Of a stretch of DNA of 64,000 nucleotides, positions 23,988-52,680 are shown piece after piece (the first letter of the stretch is position 1; each line of letters begins with the position of its first letter). The position numbers were made by a program, and so were the translations under genes. Under the pieces are notes generated by a model. The model was not told where the DNA came from, made no database searches, and saw only the letters and a program-made list of their open reading frames with translations. The stretch comes from Xiphias gladius (taxonomy: Eukaryota > Chordata > Actinopteri > Istiophoriformes > Xiphiidae): the NCBI RefSeq assembly GCF_016859285.1, contig NC_053400.1, forward strand, positions 15,410,501-15,474,500. Reading direction: 5' to 3'.

Positions 23988-26900
23988 TCAGTATGCACCT
24001 CGCAACCCGCTGCTCCGTGAGCCTCCACCCCCTCCTGAGTTACCATAGTAACCACCGCTGCCACGACCTGAAAGAGTTTTGAAAAGATAGGTCAGTCTAA
24101 AAAGGATGCGATATTGTCTCAAGACCCTGATGACACTTTGTGACTTCATACAACTATAATAGAAAGAACCAACATCCATTAAACAAAAATTCTGAATGAT
24201 GGGACACAAGCTTTTAATCACAGTCAACTGTAAAAATCTCAATGGATTATTTAAAAAAAAAAAAAAAAAAAATTATATATATATATATATATAAAAAAAT
24301 AAATAAATTTGCCAATGGTAATCAAACTTTAAAATGCCTAAATGAAAATTGTTGATGAAAACTCACTCATTTCAGCTGCTCCGCTGGCTGTTGAGTTGAG
24401 AAACAGCTCAATATAGCGATGCTCTGTGGAAAAAACATTAAGTCATGATTCAGCCTCTTTAAGAACCTTTGTTTCTTCCGTTTCATGTAAATTAAATCCA
24501 GCTGGTCAACTAGTTTAAGTATCCTCTGCAACATCTCAAATACTGTCATGAAAAATAACTGCACACTTGTGTATCTTTAATTGTGTTACTTTACTAACAG
24601 GATTGTGTTACTTAAGGGTCTTTAAAAATTAATTCCAACACTAAAACCTGCACGTTGCTTCTTTAGATACAAGTGATCCACTCCTCTGCTATGAGTCATC
24701 AAGTAGTTTTGTGTCATGAACACTGCGCAATGTAGTGTAAAAAGAGTGGTATCACCAGGACCGACAAGGACCCACAAGCTGAAGAGGAAAACGAGAGGAC
24801 ATACGCATGTGGTTCTTGTCTTTGGACATGGCTGCCACAGCATCTTCGTGGGAGCGAAACTCCACATCTGCCTCTCCGGTCGACTTGCCGTTAGGAGCCA
24901 CATCAATGTGGACCCTCAGTGGATTCAAAGGAGAGAAGAACTGCATGAAGATAAAAAAAAAAAGAAAACATATACACACACATATATGCACATGAACAGA
25001 CAAACAAACAAATTGTATCCAACTGTCACAAAGTTTTTTTTTCCTGACTATCAAGATTCAGTGTTTATTCAAATGTATTAGCTGGTCTTAATTGGCTTCC
25101 TGACCAACATTATACAGAGTGAATACAACATAAACAGGAACAAGAAAACATAAACAGAAGCAGGGTTCACATGTTAAGTTCTCAACTTTTTAAGACCTTT
25201 TTAATAGAGCATATAATGCAATTTAATACCTGTTTCACAACCAGTTACTTTTTATTTTAAGACATTTTTCAGCACTTTCCAGCAGTGTATAACATTAATT
25301 CCTAAACTAATGCATCCTGGACCTGAATAAAAGGCAGAAAATTGATGGGTGGGTTACCCAATTTAAAAATGATTAATTCTCCTAAGTTAAGCTTTTGCCA
25401 AATTGACATTTCCATTATAAGACAATAAGAAGCCTAGCTGCAATAGCTAGCAGTACTGAATCTTTGCTGCAACAGGTCTGATGGTGCTTAAAGAAACTGC
25501 ACAAAAATGGACTGAACAGCTTCCTGTGCACACAATCCGCTTTCGCAACAATCCCAATTTTAGTGTACATCTCCTAACAGCTTTACAAAACCATTTTACA
25601 ACTAACATCACTGCCTACTGCGGGCAAGAGTAAATATTTAAGACTTCTGGAAATTAAATGTAAGACTTTTTAGTACATTATAAAAGGTCTTTTTTTTTGA
25701 GGAAACTAAATTCAATTCTTTTTCAGACTTTTCAAGACCTGTAGATACCCTGCCTCACTGTTTGAAATTTTTAAAGAGAAATAATAAAAGTAACTGGTCT
25801 CAGTGTGTTCTTACCTTAGCAATGTCTCCCTCTGTGGCACGGAAAGGTAGACCCCTCATATGAACAAAATGGCCGCTGTGAAAGCCTGAGCCACCATCAC
25901 TTTGACCACCATAACCGTGGCCTCCCATCCCTTAGCCGAAACACACAAAAACGAACCCAGAGATTACCAACACCATCTTTACTGACGTAAAAGAGAGAAG
26001 TAATCTGACACATAACTTTTATCCATGAAAAGAAACAAAAAACAATGGAGAAGAATGAAAACATACCGTAGTTATTTATGTTTTTAAGTTACTAATGTTT
26101 CTTATTGAAGGTGTGAAATATTCATAGCTTCAGTCTTCAGCCTCCTATAAGAGGTGTTATCTTATTTTTGGGAATGGCAAGCCAAGATGTACAAAAGCCA
26201 CTGCGTTACAAACCCCACTTCTGGCTCGATTTACTTATATAAAGAATGTAAAACTTAAAAATGTTTAGGTGTTGAAAACCTTATGATTTGCACCAAAAGG
26301 TAGTCTATTTGAAAGTGAAAACATGTAAAATGAAAACTGATCAAAATCTCCATTGTTAGAAAACATTTTAGCCTTTCAGCGGGACTGCTAGAGTGCATGC
26401 AATATGTCTAAACGCCAGAGTGTAAAAAGATTTTGGACTTCACCTCTTCCTCCCCTCTCTCCTCTCACTCGCTCATCAAACATGCCGTTGCCAAAACAGT
26501 AGTTGCTGAAACCATTGTAGCTGTCAAAGCCACTGTAACCTGGACACAAACACCAACACAGAGCAACTAAGGAAAGCTCAAACTCCAAGTTAACACACAT
26601 AAAAAACATAACACAACTGAAGCTGGGGTCATTGGATAGTGAGACTTCTGCAGGCTCAGAAAAAAGAAATGAAGACACTTAATTTGGGCCAGCGAACCCA
26701 TTAGTCAACCTGTCCACCATCAAAGTGGACCCTCAAGTGGCTCTATGATGTTGTTTATCTGTTTACACGTATCACTGCTTGCTATTGGTTGCACTGTTTT
26801 GTTGATAAATTGTATGACTTACTTATTATGACTTGAACTATAAACGGTTTCCCACTGCTACAAAAAATTAACCAAAATGAAACTGAACAGTAAAGCAAAA

Positions 26901-29900
26901 ATGAACTAGCTAAGAGCAAAATCATTCTTTTTAATTATGCCTATTAATAGACTTAGAAATAGAAATTTAAGGTAGGCTTGTTTACTTAGAACAACTTACT
27001 GAATGAGTAAAATAAAATAATATAAATGTGGCTAAGGGACCATTCCATTGCCAACATTATTTGAAAATACTCATGACTGCTACTTCAACCGAATTAAAGT
27101 TGACATTTTGTCTTGCTTGAATCTCATTTTGGGATGGTTTTTGTGTTTGCTGCAGAATATTTGTCTCACATGATGATCCTTGATGTTTTATGTGTAACAG
27201 CACTAGTAAAACCAAAAACAGAACATGGGCTGAAGTCAATAAAAATGGGTTTATATCGCTTTCTGCAGCATCACATATGACTTTTCCTGGCCCACCAGTT
27301 CCAGCAATCATCAATTACAGCTGCAGGAAAACAAATATTTCTATACCACAAAAACAAAAAGCTGCTCACCTCCTCCATAACCTCCTCCGCTCCTCATGGT
27401 ATCCATAAGGGTCCCACCGCGGCCAGGCCCCGGGCCAAAAAACCCTCCTCTCGGGCCCCCCATCATGGGTCTATCGTAGGGCCCTGGTCTCTGGCCTCCC
27501 ATCCCCCGCCGGGGCAGCTCATAATAGGCTCTGATCTCATTACGGCTGCTCTTAAAAATCTCTATATACCTGTAATATGAGAGGCCCATTGGGTGTAGGG
27601 GGGCAGAAGAGAGGGTTAAGGTGTAGAAATGGCTCAGCTCAGGTTACATACAGAGATATGATTTACAGAGAGAGAAGATAAACACACAAAAAACAATATT
27701 CTAAATAGTGGTCTAAGTGTTTTAACCTGGAGCTGAGTGTCTGAATGACTGAACAACCTCAACAAAAATCTCATCATTAGCTGGGCTTAGGGCTGTAGTA
27801 GATGTTTACACCAACTTCACCTCTTGTTACTTACAGTTAAGGAAATCCTTACAGGGCTTTTAGGTGTTAAATTGATCATTTTAATAATTTATCACAGCAG
27901 AAATAGCTCTGATGCTTCAATGGTGGAGGCTACCTTGACTGTCCTCCGTTATACTTCTATGCTTAATCCCCTCTTCCACAGTAAATTATTTATATGATAC
28001 ATGTATGAAAGGATATAAAGAAAGTGCCAATAAATTGATCTAATATACCCAAATGTTGCTCTGACACCATTTGATAGAACTCCCAGGTCTTAAATGACCA
28101 CCTGTAAAACTGTCTATGGCATAAAATGATCACACCACCTTTAACTTAAACATTAGATACATGACCTTTCATCCCAATTTTCAACATGTCACCATAATTA
28201 CAATACATAAACCCATTAAATCAAATCCATTGGAATTTTAATAAATATTATATGGCCCACCCAATTAATTTACCATTTTATCATAATTATTCTAGCACAC
28301 CAACCCATGCTTATCATTCAACCATAACAGAGCCCAACCCATTAATACCATAATTATTCTAATATAACCATCCATTAAATACTACAATAGAAGTCCAACC
28401 CAGTCCAGCCCGTCCCCTTCCCATCTGTCCCACCTGTGCCCTATTCTTTCCTTGTGTTTCCCCAGAGCCTTTTCTGCTATCTCCTTTGAGGCAAACTGCA
28501 CGAAGGCTTCCCCTGTGCTCCTCCCCTGGTAGTCCACTGGCAGAGTAATCCCATTTGGCACGATTCTCAACCCTTCAACCCAAGCACACATAAATACATA
28601 GGTCGGTAGGTAGACTGATATAGAATGGATAGACAACACCCACTGCATCACTGGAGCTTTCAGCATTATTATACGTCATGACAGCGAATAAACAACAGCT
28701 ATAGTATCTCATAAGACTGCATAGGAAAGGGGCATCTCAGAGGACTGAATTTACACTTGTAAAGTGCCCAGCAAGGGAATAAAACAAATACTGGCCTGGA
28801 GTCAGCATAAGCCACAGTATTAAAATGGATTCAGAGGAAATTTTTTCTCTGACACACTACTGAATTTACATCAATGTCCAAATTAATACTTATTTGTGCT
28901 GAGTGACAGATGATATAATAATTCTTTACTGTTGAGAATCCTAGAAAGAGGCTGCCAGTAAGCAGAATCACAAAACTGACCCCAGATCAGTGTCATAGGA
29001 CAGTCTCCCTCAGCCAAACCAGCCCAGCCCATTCTATCATTTAACCCTCTTTAAGAGACATGATATCTAGGTCGTATAGCACAAACATGCTAAATAATGT
29101 GTTAACACTATTGTGGTAAAAAGCATGCTGACAATTCATTACAAGGATAAATTAGTCAACAGACTATGACTATGCTACAAACATACACCAGGCCTTTGGG
29201 CCATGACACATAAGACACTTGTGTGCAGATATGTAGTCCTGCCTACCTTGTGGACAGATTTTTGTAAATAAGGTACATTAGGTTTATAAATACCAATTTG
29301 TAATATAAGAGAAATCAATTATGTGAAAAATGGTGTGGAAAAAGTGTTGGAAAAACTGTCCATCTATAACACTGAATGTTGCTGTATGATGATGTTGTAG
29401 TGTCCTTTTTTGAGGCTGATCCAGTGTGAGGAAAGCATTATTCAAAGTGCAGGACTTTGGATTTTTCAAAATACAAATCAGTCAAATTTCATAATGGTGC
29501 TGTTTACGAAAGGGCCTTTAAATGTAAGTTGAATGCTTGTGTTTAATTTTTCTACAAACATTAAATTGCTATCAGAATAATATTCAAGATTATTCAGTAT
29601 AATCCTTCTGTTGATTATAATCCTGTTGTAGTTGAAACACATGCTCATAAAAATGGAAAAAAAAGAATATCATTCTCAAAAGGTCAAATCCCCTCCATCT
29701 CTTTTCACGTAGAGTTCCCTCGCCACCTCCCCACGTATAAGGAGTACGGTCTGGACCTGCTCTACATGAAAAGTTCCCTCAGATAACCTCTATCACGATT
29801 TTGCGCTATATAAATAAAACTGAATTGAACTGAACTGAATTGTATTTCATATTGTTGCTCATTATTGAAGGCCCTGTGAAGCCTATGGAGAAATATTATC

Positions 29901-31710
29901 TGATAAAGAGCTGCACTCAGTGATGAGTAGTGGTTTTGTCTTGCACTGCAAGTTCAGAGCACATTCGCTGGCTGTAGTTTTGTTAGCACAACAGTGTGTC
30001 TGTAAAAACTATCCTTCAGATTAACATAAATGGTGAAATATCAGTACAATTCAATAGAGTAATTAGAAGTGTTCATGTACCTGAGAAGAACTGAACAATC
30101 TCCTCCTTGCTGCAGCCAAAGGGCAGGCCTCTAAGTCTCAGCATGCAGCCACTGCAGCTGTCATAGTCAGCAGGACCGCTACGTTTCAGCACCCAGTCCA
30201 TTTCACTACGGTTTGACTTGAACACTGATTCAGATACACAGACAGATGGACAATGCGTAACAAACACATGTCATATATTATCTGAGTGTACTATTCAACT
30301 TAGAAAAATACACATTTTCATTAAAGTGTTATTCAAAGCGTATCACACACACACAAAAAATCTCAGAAAATTCAATCTGTATAGGGAAATCAGTACAGGA
30401 AAGCCAGGACACAAATCTTTACATGCATGGCAAACATAAAGGCAATAACATCTAAACAGCAAACCAATAAGATGTCAGCTACCGAGTAATATGCAGTAAT
30501 ATCACAGAATTCAGCAACTATTCAAGGAGAAAATTAACACAATAGGAAAAAAACTCACTGGTCCATCAGTCTGTTATGCCTGTTTATGCTGCTTACCCTC
30601 TATGTATCGGTGTCCCATGTATTTACGATCCTTGGAAAGGGCATTCTTGAAATCCTCTGCTGTTTTCAGTTCAATAAATGCCTCTCCACTGGGACGGCCT
30701 TCTTTAGAGTAGGTGAAACACACTCCGTTTACTTTCCCCACAATGTCACAGTCTGTAAATAAGTAATATTGATTGTGATTTCCTTAAAAGGATGCCTACT
30801 CAGAAAGGAAAAGTTCACATTAAAGGCTACAACTAGGTCCTATCTATTTTGAACTGTTTTGAGCTCCAGAAAATACAATCGAACTGTATACCATTTGCTG
30901 ATTCACCTGAGATCCTGAAAGAACTCTAATGGCTGGAGTCATGTGTAATTTGAAACATTAAGATGAAGTAACAGCTCAGAAAAGGTGGAGAAACCCTAAA
31001 TTTTGTAGGAGGGAGACAAGACTCTTTGACACAGTCACATATCAAATGTGCAACCAATTAAAAAATGAATAAATAAATAAATAAAATTCATGTTTTGTGC
31101 AGATTTTTACTGCATATCTGAGGAGAATGGTGTTGCAGCAGAGCCCTGATGTGACTAAAATGTCATGGATTTAGATGTTAAAATACTATTTGACTTTAAC
31201 TTCCACAGTTAATAAAGATTCAGATTCGACTGTGATGCTTTGTGTTTACAGTTACTCTAAACACAATGTAAAGGAAAAGAAAGTTTAATGATGGATGAAC
31301 AACCATAACACATCATTACAATTGCAACGCCACGCAAAACAGTTGAGTTTATCGTTTTAGATGTAATTTCACAGTTTTCTGCTTACCAACAGTGTTCATT
31401 TAATCAGAATCAGATTAATTGGCCAAGTATGTTAAGATACACAAGAAATTTGGATCCAGCCGATGGTGACACTCAGGCAATACAGACTATTTACAATGTG
31501 CATATTATACAATACGCAATATACAAGCAGTATACAGATTATATAGAAGACAAGCAATATACATCAAGTGCCATGCCTCATGCTGTTAAGATGTGTGTGT
31601 GTGTGTGTGTGTGTTTTCTAACCGGAGAAGAAACTGGCCACCTCCTCCTGCGTGCAGGACCAGGGTAGTCCTCTGATCCGAACCACGTAACCCTCTTCAT
31701 TCAAAGACAT
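23988..31710 (-). CDS. hnrnph3: Heterogeneous nuclear ribonucleoprotein H3 (three qRRMs)
   Basis: This is a nuclear RNA-binding splicing regulator of the hnRNP H/F family, whose quasi-RRMs bind G-tracts. Coding exons in transcript order: 31710-31623, 30752-30597, 30224-30081, 28572-28434, 27569-27370, 26539-26444, 25930-25815, 24940-24805, 24423-24367, 24067-23988. Phases close, giving 403 aa. The ATG exon begins at an acceptor at 31715. qRRM1 is near residues 7-92 ([30 protein letters not shown]), qRRM2 near 110-188 ([31 protein letters not shown]) and qRRM3 near 290-365 ([28 protein letters not shown]). A Gly/Arg/Tyr-rich region separates qRRM2 and qRRM3. The tail SGGYYGNSG...LRGAY matches H3 rather than H1/F. 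Human HNRNPH3 lacks qRRM1, so this copy keeps the fuller architecture. The neighbours (RUFY2, PBLD) support the name. Confidence 0.9.
24259..24305. repeat. Poly(A)/(TA)n low-complexity tract
   Basis: A run of about 18 A is followed by TA units and A-rich sequence in the last HNRNPH3 intron. It is simple sequence only. Confidence 0.9.
29690..29850. mobile_element. Truncated retroelement tail with TTGAA-type repeat
   Basis: The sequence TTTTGCGCTATATAAATAAA followed by CTGAATTGAACTGAACTGAA is a tail I recognise from abundant teleost non-LTR or SINE-type elements. Only the 3' part is present, in an HNRNPH3 intron, with no coding capacity. Confidence 0.6.
31592..31614. repeat. Short (GT)n/(CA)n repeat at the HNRNPH3 first donor
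   Basis: On the minus (transcribed) strand this is a CA tract starting about eight bases downstream of the donor CCG|gttaga of the first coding exon. Confidence 0.9.
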
Positions 31711-32639
31711 CCTCACTGCCACAGAGAGCACAACACAGCAGCAAGTAATTCAATTACTGTGTCTGTGGCACTTTTACCCACAGCACTATGATCATTAAAT
31801 AACACTGTGCCTCCACTATCCCCTGACCTCTTAGCACTGGTCATTGTGCGGAGTCCAGGTCAAAATTAAGAACAGAACAATTCTAGGCATGAGGTGTGCT
31901 TTTACAGACTTGCATTTAGTAACTTACTGCCCTTAACATTTGTCTGTCTGCCATTGCTATTTGGCTTATGGCTGCATTCACTAATAATGACGACAGAAAA
32001 TATTTACTTTGTGTTACTTCTATTCGTACAACTGCCATTTGGAACAGAGCATCCAAGTGTGAAACATGCATGTCGCTCACAAATGTCCTCTGTGTAATAA
32101 CAGAGAGCAAAATATACGTTTTCAAGAAGCTTGTATTAGTGTTATAAACAGTCCATTAGTTTCGCCTGTAGGATACTTAACAGTTGCCACTAAAAACAAC
32201 AGTGTACTTGGAATTATAAACAGTATGGGATAACATTACAGGAAATATCTTTTAATTCAGCACTATAATGCAAGTTACTGCAACTGTCACAAGTTAAATA
32301 AGCTAACTTAACGTTTGTTACTTCCTCCTCCCAACTGTGACTGAAAGTGTTGGTAAAACCAAAAAACGTTTCAACTTCAACTCACTAACCTAAACCTTTC
32401 CAAACATATCCCTACAAGACGGCTTTTGTTCTTTAGTAAAGATGTTTCTTTGAAGTTCGCCAAAGGATATTTGTCAACCAGAATACAGGGTTAGCTAATG
32501 ATGCTAACGTTTCTCTACTGGCAGCCTGACGAGCTAATGCTAGCTTGGTAACATTAGCAGTTAGCAGCTAAGGCTAAGGGTAGGACACTGACAGCGGTCA
32601 AACATTCGAGACAAACTGGTTCACTTCCTAAGGATCGTA

Positions 32640-33690
32640 CGTTTTCACGGGGTATCAAAATAGATTCCTTCATAGAAAAATGTCAGACGTCAGTCAAAAC
32701 TGTCTGAAAGCGGAGAAATTGTCTCACAGTCGCCTCTTGTCCCTGGTCTCCTGCTCCTGTCCCGAGCCTTAGGTGACACTGCCGACAAACCCGCTCAGGT
32801 ATGCTATCGCGAGACTTTGACATATAAACGATAACGTTGATCAAGTTTGTTTATTAAAAAACAAAAAAAGATAATAGTAATGAAAATGACAACAATAACA
32901 ACGACGACAACAATAATAGAGAAGAAGAAAAAATAAGCTTATACTGAAACTAGATATTTTTACTTACCTGTGACATATTGTAAATTGCTTCGAAGATTGG
33001 TTATTTAAAGTCAGTGGTGGAAGGTGAACTCAGATCTTTTAAATAACAGTAGCTATACAACAGTGTATAAATACTTTGTTACAGGTAAAAGTCCTGCATT
33101 TAAAATTTTCTTAAGTAAAAGTACAAATGTATTAGCATCAAAATACAGCAAAAGTAAGAGTGGATAACTCATTATGCAGACTGGCCCATTACAGAATAAG
33201 GTATATTATATTGTTATAATTACAATTATTGATGCATTAATGTGTACATAACTTTAATGTTGCAGGTGGTGAGGATGGGGCTGATATTGGTTATTAGTCA
33301 TGCATGTGTGATAAGCAGAAATCATTTTCCATAAATCAAAATGTAAGTTTGACACTCATCCAAAACAATGCAGTTTGCGCCCTCAATTATAAACGGCAAA
33401 TGAATTAACTGTGGCTGCATAACAGTTCAGAGCTCCACGTATGACAGTAAACACACTAACGACACGCTAAGCGCCTGACAACACACAAAACACACACACG
33501 CCGTTGAAGAGAGGTTGAAAATCTGGCAACCCTTGACGGTGAAAAGTTGACGCTGAGGGGATTCTGCTGGGACCAGGCCGACGGGGTCCAAAGTCCATCG
33601 ACAGCAGTAGGCCGACAGTGTCAAACCCAGCCGTTTTGGCTGCCTCGCTGGAGACACTTGTCGGTTTAAAGCCGTTCTCATTTTTCATCC
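32640..33690. promoter_or_regulatory. Shared divergent promoter of HNRNPH3 (-) and PBLD (+)
   Basis: The two genes are head to head, with about 2.0 kb between their start codons. On the minus strand a likely untranslated first HNRNPH3 exon runs from about 32,800 to 32,728, ending GGCGACT|gtgaga, and splices to the acceptor at 31715. A TCTCGCGATA motif (minus strand, 32,806-32,815) matches the CGCG-type element of housekeeping promoters. From 32,830 to 33,250 the sequence is AT-rich and includes a hAT-like repeat. GC content rises again at 33,520-33,690, just before the PBLD start. Confidence 0.6.
33012..33200. mobile_element. hAT-like non-autonomous element fragment
   Basis: It begins CAGTGGTGGAAGGTGAACTC and carries the ACAGGTAAAAGTCCTGCATT and AGTAAAAGTACA phrases typical of a common teleost hAT-type MITE. 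A matching right terminus was not found, so it is probably truncated. Confidence 0.55.
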
Positions 33691-33695
33691 TGACC

Positions 33696-38299
<4,604 letters not shown>

Positions 38300-38374
38300 G
38301 CGAAGAGCGATGGAGACGCTGAGACAGTCAACACATACCTGTCCAGAGAAGACGACACAGGCTTTGTACCATTT

Positions 38375-38380
38375 AATAAA
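38375..38380 (+). terminator. PBLD poly(A) signal
   Basis: AATAAA lies 76 bases after the PBLD stop codon. It faces the DNA2 poly(A) signal on the other strand about 130 bp away. Confidence 0.65.
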
Positions 38381-38506
38381 AATGAGGTTTAAATTTAAAA
38401 AAAAGCAAAAAAGTCTCAAGTCCAGAGTGGTCATTCTAATAATCAATCTGCTAACCACCAAACTAAGGGATAGAAAGGACATCGCACACTGTTAGGATTT
38501 GAATTA

Positions 38507-38512
38507 TTTATT
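38507..38512 (-). terminator. DNA2 poly(A) signal (candidate)
   Basis: TTTATT on the plus strand is AATAAA on the minus strand. It would give DNA2 a 3' UTR of about 1.5 kb (38,500-40,054), which contains no other gene that I can see. A second candidate lies near 38,970, so alternative sites are possible. Confidence 0.5.
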
Positions 38513-40054
38513 CACATACCACAACAGCAAAAAAGAACAATATAAATAGTAAAAACCAAATGAAAAAACAAAACTTGTAAATGGAAAGTTGTGTTGGAAG
38601 TAAAACAGATCAATAGTAGAAGCACAGCTAGCTAGGTGGTCGGGACGTCATCTAAAACTCTCTGCTCACAGTAAAAAGTCAAAAGAATTAATCAACAGTT
38701 AAATCAGTGTATTAGTTTTATATCACAATTGCAAAATGTTTTGGCAGAATAAAATTCCTTCTAAATTGTGTTTTTTCCTACAAAAATTCCCAGTTTTAAC
38801 CATGTAGTATCCTCTGTAATAATACAGCCTCTGAACAGCTTTAGGTCTTGCTTATGCAAAGGAATTGAGATAAATGACTTCTCATGCTTGGTTTTACTTT
38901 AGTTTTTGCTGAACTGACAATGTTATGCTGTAAACTCTCTCTTTTACAAAAAAAAAAAAAAAGTATCAATTTATTTATAGACCAGTTAGTTGTTTCCATG
39001 CCGTTGCAGTTGTAAATCAGTGTAGCTCATTCACAGATTATAACAGAGTTCAAGTAAATATGAAGTCTAGTGATCTACTAAATACTACTATTTAAGACTG
39101 CAAGTAATTTGGTTAATGTAATGTTATGATATAGCGAAACTTTTTAGTCCAAGGTTTTTAATTCCTTAAGCCTGCAATGTGGTTAACTCACAGAGATTTA
39201 TGAACCTATTGGACTATTGTAGCTAAGTGAAATGGATTATAGATAACTACCTGTTTGGTCTCCATATTCACATTACTGATGACTTCCTGAGCTGTGTTCG
39301 GAAAATGCCTTGTGGAAGTACCAAAAGTCATGCCTAAAATATTGTCACAGTGTAATGACAGAAGTATTTGATCAAAAATATCTCACTTTATGAATAGTGA
39401 CCAGTCCTAGTTTGATGCTTTTTACCATAATCTACCAGAGTCAGTTCAACATGTTTTAGCTTTAGTTTAGTTTTGTGTCTTTGTGTTTCACAGCAGGGAC
39501 TTTTAAAATAAAATCAACAACAACAATAGCAGCCAAAACCTTAAGGTCTCTACAAAGCTTGTAGAGGGTCTGTAGATTTAGCCTATGAGGTCTTACAAAA
39601 ATCGAGAATGCCAAACGATCACCTCACAATCTTCAAAAAAGCATCAGGAGGAGGAGATATTCTGTTGAATGGTGCATCTGAAATCAACATAGCATTTGCT
39701 GTAATGTAAAGTTATTCCATTATAAAACTTACAATGTTTAACTAGTATGGTGTGGATCAGATCCAGCATCCCCTTGAAAGCCTACATGTTGTTCAGATGT
39801 CGCTACTTTTCTAGCGACATCTGTATCTCCAGCTAAACTCCACCTAATGCTTGTTGCACAGCAACACAGCAATAACTAGATTTTGAATTGTTGACAACTG
39901 ATGACTCCCACAAGTATTTACAGCTCATTTGTTTGATCCCAACATTCTGGCAGATCACGCAGTGCTTTTACAGACTGGCACTCATTTGCAGCAAGTGCTC
40001 CACTGTAAGATAGGCAGTTGATCTGAGACGCCATCATGGCTTCACAGCCTTCTG

Positions 40055-51790
<11,736 letters not shown>

Positions 51791-52200
51791 GGTGACTCCG
51801 ATTAGACCGCGGGCAGGTGCGCGCGTAGTTACTAGCGATATGTTTTCCGGCGGGGTGCAGTCAAACAGAAGGCGAACCGCGCACAGGTTTCAGCCACAGC
51901 TGTCCGAGGAGGGCTTGTTCTGCCTCATCTCGAACCGGGGGGGGGTTTATTCGCCACAACCTACCGGCCCTAGCCAGCGATTTAGTCCGTTAAACCGACG
52001 CCTGTGGTGGTCGTCGTCCTCTCGCCCATCTCTCTGCTGTCTCCGTCGGTGTTTGGGAGCTGTTTTTAAAAGACCCGGGGCGCCAAAAGTTTCTACTTCG
52101 CGGAACGGAAACGACGTCGGCGCAGTTCCTGCCTCCTTGCCCCGCCCGTTGGCGGTTAACAGCAAAATAAGAGTCCCTGAATAAACTGGACACGAATATG
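51791..52200 (-). promoter_or_regulatory. CpG-rich DNA2 promoter/5' UTR
   Basis: GC- and CpG-rich sequence surrounds and precedes (on the minus strand) the DNA2 start codon. It includes CGCCGGAAA (about 51,846-51,855), which fits an ETS-like core. The initiator context is ACC-ATGA. The exact start site is not determinable from sequence. Confidence 0.55.
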
Positions 52201-52434
52201 AATCTGTTATTATTTACATCCGGGAGTCCCAACGGCTACAAAATCACTAAAAGTTTGTCTGACGTGTCAAAAGTACAAGTGAATATACCGATAATGCAGT
52301 TGGTTAAATAATGCGAATGGGCTCAAAAATCACACCGTCATTTTTTTTTTAAAACTAAAACTATCATACTTTTCGTGTTTCCATGTAAAATATTCCTTTA
52401 CGTCTGAGCTTGAGTTTCACCTCGCATATAGAAG

Positions 52435-52680
52435 TCTGGTGGAGGAAGTATCCAGATCCTTTACTTAAGTAAAAGTACTTTTCTGCGAAAATACTTTAAT
52501 ACCAGTAATAGTCCTACATTTGAAAACCCTGAGAAAAAAGTATCTAAGTATGTTCAAGAACATTTAATACTTAAAGTATTAAAAGTACTGTGCATACGTT
52601 TTTAGCTATTAAAAGTAAAGTACAACTAATGATGCCATTTATTTTCTCGACTAATCGGTTGCTGAAAATAATCAGGTAAA
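52435..52680. mobile_element. hAT-like non-autonomous element fragment
   Basis: It begins TCTGGTGGAGGAAGTATCCA and continues with CTTTACTTAAGTAAAAGTAC, the same family type as the copy at 33,012. It lies between DNA2 and the zinc-finger gene and is non-coding. Confidence 0.55.

Noticed and set aside
33618-33695. N-terminal extension of PBLD
   Set aside because: The upstream in-frame start is GTG, not ATG. The MMEIPVF start matches the family's N-terminus and length.
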